DNA of 64,000 nucleotides, taken from the NCBI GenBank assembly GCA_903883645.1, contig CAISBR010000119.1, positions 19,473 through 83,472 of the forward strand. The letters are read 5' to 3'. This DNA is from an uncultured Myxococcales bacterium. Its GTDB lineage: Bacteria; Myxococcota_A; UBA9042. Positions 61,781 to 64,000 of this stretch are shown piece after piece. Below the pieces are notes generated by a model. That model saw only the letters and a program-made list of their open reading frames with translations. It was not told where the DNA came from and ran no database searches. Made by a program: the position numbers and the translations under genes. Within the stretch, counting starts at the first letter, position 1, and the number at the start of each line of letters is the position of its first letter.

Positions 61781-64000
61781 ATGCGCAGGTGGTGGCAGGC
61801 GCTGCGGCGCGGCAAAACCCGTGGCGATGCCGCAGTGCTCGCGCTCGGTCTTCTGGGCTCGCTGGCGATGGCGCTGTATCTGGCGACCAGTCTAAAGATC
61901 ACTAGTGATGCCGCGCAGTTGCTACCCGCAACGGGCGAGCGCGACCTGGCCGAGGTGGCGGCGATGTTGGCCGAGAGCCAGCTGGCGCGGGCCATGGTGC
62001 TGACGGTGGGCGGCAAGGATTTGGCCGAGGCCAAGCAAGCGGCGCGCGAGCTGCGCGAAAGCCTGAGTAAGAATCCTGAGGTAGCGGTGGCGAGTGCCGG
62101 GCCAGAACCGCAGCTGGGCGAGGCGTTTTGGCAGCTGTACGAGCCGCGGCGGCTGTTGTTTGCTTCGGAGCGGCCCGAGCAAGAGCTGCAGGGGCGGCTG
62201 AGCGACGCGGGGCTGCAAAAGGCCGCGCAAGAGCTGAAGAATCAGCTAAGTCTGCCGACCGCGCCGCTGGTCAAGAAGGTGGCGCCGGGTGATCCGCTGC
62301 TGCTGCTACCCGACCTATTGCGCAGGCTTAGCGACGCGGGCGCCGATGGCGTACAGGTCGACGAGGGCCAGTTCGTCACGCGCGACGCCAAGCGGGCCGT
62401 GCTGCTGTTGGGGCTGCGCGACAGCGCCATGGACCAGGACAAGCAGGCACCGTTGCTGGCCGAGATTGATGCGCAGTTTCGCGCGATTGCGAGCCGTCAT
62501 GCCGGGCGGGTCGACCTGCAGCAAAGTGGCATCAACCGCTTCGCCGTGGCGGCGCGCCGCAGTATCGAGGCGGATGTCGCCCGCATTTCGAGTGTGTCGA
62601 CCGTGGCGATGCTGGCGCTATTTGCGCTGCTGTTGCGGTCGCTGTGGCTGCTGCTGGTGGCGCAGATCCCGATTGTATTCGCACTGTTGTGTGGGGCGAC
62701 GGCGACCCAGCTGTGGCTGGGCGAGATTCACGGGCTGACGCTGGCCTTCGGTTCGACCCTGATCGGCGTGTGTATCGACTACCCGGTGCACTTCCTCAAT
62801 CATTTTACCCTTGATCCGCACCCCGAGGGGCCGAAAGCGGGGCTGAAGCAGCTGTGGCCGGGGCTGTGGCTGGGCGCGCTGACTACGGTGGCGGGGTTTG
62901 TGGGGCTGGGCTGGTCGTCGTACCCGGGGATGCGGGGCGTGGCGGTGTTTGCCTCGGTGGGCGTGCTCGCCTCGGTGCTGGCGACGCGCTGGTTTCTGCC
63001 GCGACTGATGGCCTCGCAACCGCCGAAGAATCCTATCCAAAGGCGCGCGGCGGAGCTGCTTGAGCGTGGCCTAAATGGGCTGCGCGGCCGGCGCACCCTG
63101 AGTGTGGCGATGCTGGCCGGAGCCCTGGTGCTGGCGCTAGCCGGGCTGCCGCGGCTGCAGTGGAACGACGATCTGGCGGCTCTGAACTCGCTGGACCCCA
63201 AGCTAAAAGCCGAAGACGACGCCGTGCGCGGGCAGATCGCGGCGTTAGAGCCCGGCACGGTGGTGGTGGCGACGGCCCGCGACTTCGAGACGGCGCTGCA
63301 GCACAACGACCAGGTGGCGCTGGCGCTGCAGGGGGCTGTTAAGGCTGGGCATCTGCAGCATTTTCGCTCGCTGCACAGCTTCTTGTGGTCGGCGGATCTG
63401 CAGCAGCGCAACCAGCGCACGCTGCGGAATTTCCCCCACTTGGCCGAGCGCCTTGACCGGGCCTTTGCCCAAGAAGGCTTGCGTACCGGGGTGTTTGCGC
63501 CCTTTGCCACCCTGCTGCAGGGGCCGCCCGCGACGCCGCTGCGCTGGGAGGAGCTGCTGGCCACGCCGGCCGGGCCGCTGCTGCAGAGTTTTCGCGCGAC
63601 ACTTCGGGGACAACCGGCGATTCTTACGTTTGTGAGCGGAGTTCGCGACAGTGCCGCGGTGGCCAAGGCGGTGGCGGGCATCCCCGGCGTGCGCTTTTTT
63701 GACCAGCGTACCTTTGTGAACCGCGCCTACGCCGCGTACCGCAGCAGCACGGCGAGCATGATCGTGATCGGTATTATTCTAATTTTACTGCTGATTTTGG
63801 CCCGCTACCGCTCGCTGCGACTGCTGGCGGTGGCCTCACTCCCGGCGATCTTGGCGTGTGCGGCGACGCTGGGGCTGCTGAGTCTGCTGGGTCAGGCGAT
63901 CAATCTGTTGCATCTTGTGGGGTTGGTGATCGTGCTGTCGATCGGCGTGGATTATGGGGTGTATCTGGCCGAGACGGCGGCGCGCCGCGAGGGCGAACCG
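61781..64000 (+). CDS. MMPL-family exporter (ApeM-like), cut by the window end
   Basis: 740 residues seen of a gene that continues past the edge. N-terminal membrane helix, a long periplasmic loop (about 40-270), then clusters of helices with 'GSTLIGVCIDYPVHFLNHF' and near the end 'VLSIGVDYGVYLAE', the conserved Asp-containing helices of RND/MMPL pumps. Members of this branch export polyenes and other lipids using proton flow. It starts three bases after the LolA-like stop. Ketosynthase, ketoreductase and further ape genes are expected to follow outside the window. Confidence 0.9.
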   Translation, partial: MRRWWQALRRGKTRGDAAVLALGLLGSLAMALYLATSLKITSDAAQLLPATGERDLAEVAAMLAESQLARAMVLTVGGKDLAEAKQAARELRESLSKNPEVAVASAGPEPQLGEAFWQLYEPRRLLFASERPEQELQGRLSDAGLQKAAQELKNQLSLPTAPLVKKVAPGDPLLLLPDLLRRLSDAGADGVQVDEGQFVTRDAKRAVLLLGLRDSAMDQDKQAPLLAEIDAQFRAIASRHAGRVDLQQSGINRFAVAARRSIEADVARISSVSTVAMLALFALLLRSLWLLLVAQIPIVFALLCGATATQLWLGEIHGLTLAFGSTLIGVCIDYPVHFLNHFTLDPHPEGPKAGLKQLWPGLWLGALTTVAGFVGLGWSSYPGMRGVAVFASVGVLASVLATRWFLPRLMASQPPKNPIQRRAAELLERGLNGLRGRRTLSVAMLAGALVLALAGLPRLQWNDDLAALNSLDPKLKAEDDAVRGQIAALEPGTVVVATARDFETALQHNDQVALALQGAVKAGHLQHFRSLHSFLWSADLQQRNQRTLRNFPHLAERLDRAFAQEGLRTGVFAPFATLLQGPPATPLRWEELLATPAGPLLQSFRATLRGQPAILTFVSGVRDSAAVAKAVAGIPGVRFFDQRTFVNRAYAAYRSSTASMIVIGIILILLLILARYRSLRLLAVASLPAILACAATLGLLSLLGQAINLLHLVGLVIVLSIGVDYGVYLAETAARREGEP

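Larger units (their letters stand above)
53804..64000 (+). other. Aryl-polyene-type biosynthetic gene cluster, left part
   Basis: Eleven same-strand genes, mostly overlapping or within 20 bases, follow the order acyltransferase, ACP, ACP, COG4648 protein, ligase-dehydratase, GT2, LpxL, ammonia-lyase, thioesterase, LolA, MMPL. This is the ApeD-to-ApeM order known from enterobacterial and Xenorhabdus clusters, with an added lyase and a gene fusion. The ketosynthases and the ketoreductase are not in the window, so completeness is not shown. Confidence 0.85.

Overview
The window is GC-rich and gene-dense, with no intergenic gap above about 300 bases. It looks like a chromosomal segment of a myxobacterium-like Gram-negative bacterium. 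I infer this from about ten predicted lipoproteins with Asp/Ala/Ser-rich linkers behind the lipidated Cys, a DUF4215 protein, a MopE-like and Dictyostelium-type Cys-repeat protein, a YfbK-type vWA lipoprotein and a DUF4157 giant. I cannot fix the genus or class (Myxococcota or Bradymonadota relatives are my guess). I saw no rRNA, tRNA, CRISPR array or phage.

Left part (1-14.1 kb), mostly housekeeping: the 5' part of argH; a REP-associated tyrosine transposase between inverted copies of a 16-bp sequence, the right copy also encoding the start of an MFS transporter; an RlmD/TrmA-type RNA methyltransferase; a DUF1501 plus cytochrome-c pair; a cyclophilin; a phosphomannomutase/phosphoglucomutase; a long FabG4-type reductase; a DMT permease; and a DUF350 membrane protein.

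Centre (14.3-37.8 kb): one gene of about 13.8 kb encodes a roughly 4,600-residue protein with an Ala/Pro/Glu-rich head, a DUF4157 domain whose metallopeptidase motif lacks its first His, about 48 degenerate repeats of about 66 residues, and a distinct C-terminal domain. Then come a GH92 mannosidase-like lipoprotein, a DUF4215 lipoprotein, a slipin, an RRM/Gly-rich RNA-binding protein with a clear terminator, a haem-binding protein, a HAD-GNAT fusion, and a NuoE/NuoF-like diaphorase pair without catalytic partners.

Lipoprotein region (37.8-53.6 kb): a 1,313-residue Cys-rich/beta-propeller lipoprotein leads a same-strand run of four further lipoproteins, two of them tandem paralogues. A rhodanese-thioredoxin lipoprotein, a propeller lipoprotein, a TolC-like protein, a hybrid histidine kinase and a vWA lipoprotein follow.

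Right end (53.7-64.0 kb): a tightly overlapping operon matches the aryl-polyene (APE) class of pigment clusters in content and order: PlsC-like acyltransferase, two acyl carrier proteins, ApeG-like membrane protein, AMP-ligase fused to a hotdog dehydratase, GT2 glycosyltransferase, LpxL-like acyltransferase, aromatic amino acid ammonia-lyase, thioesterase, LolA-like carrier and MMPL exporter (cut by the window end). The predicted logic is: the lyase makes an aryl-acrylate starter, the ligase loads it on an ACP, ketosynthases and a ketoreductase (expected beyond the right edge) extend it, and acyltransferases, LolA and MMPL anchor and export the product. Four 12-bp direct repeats lie between this operon's candidate promoter and the divergent vWA gene.
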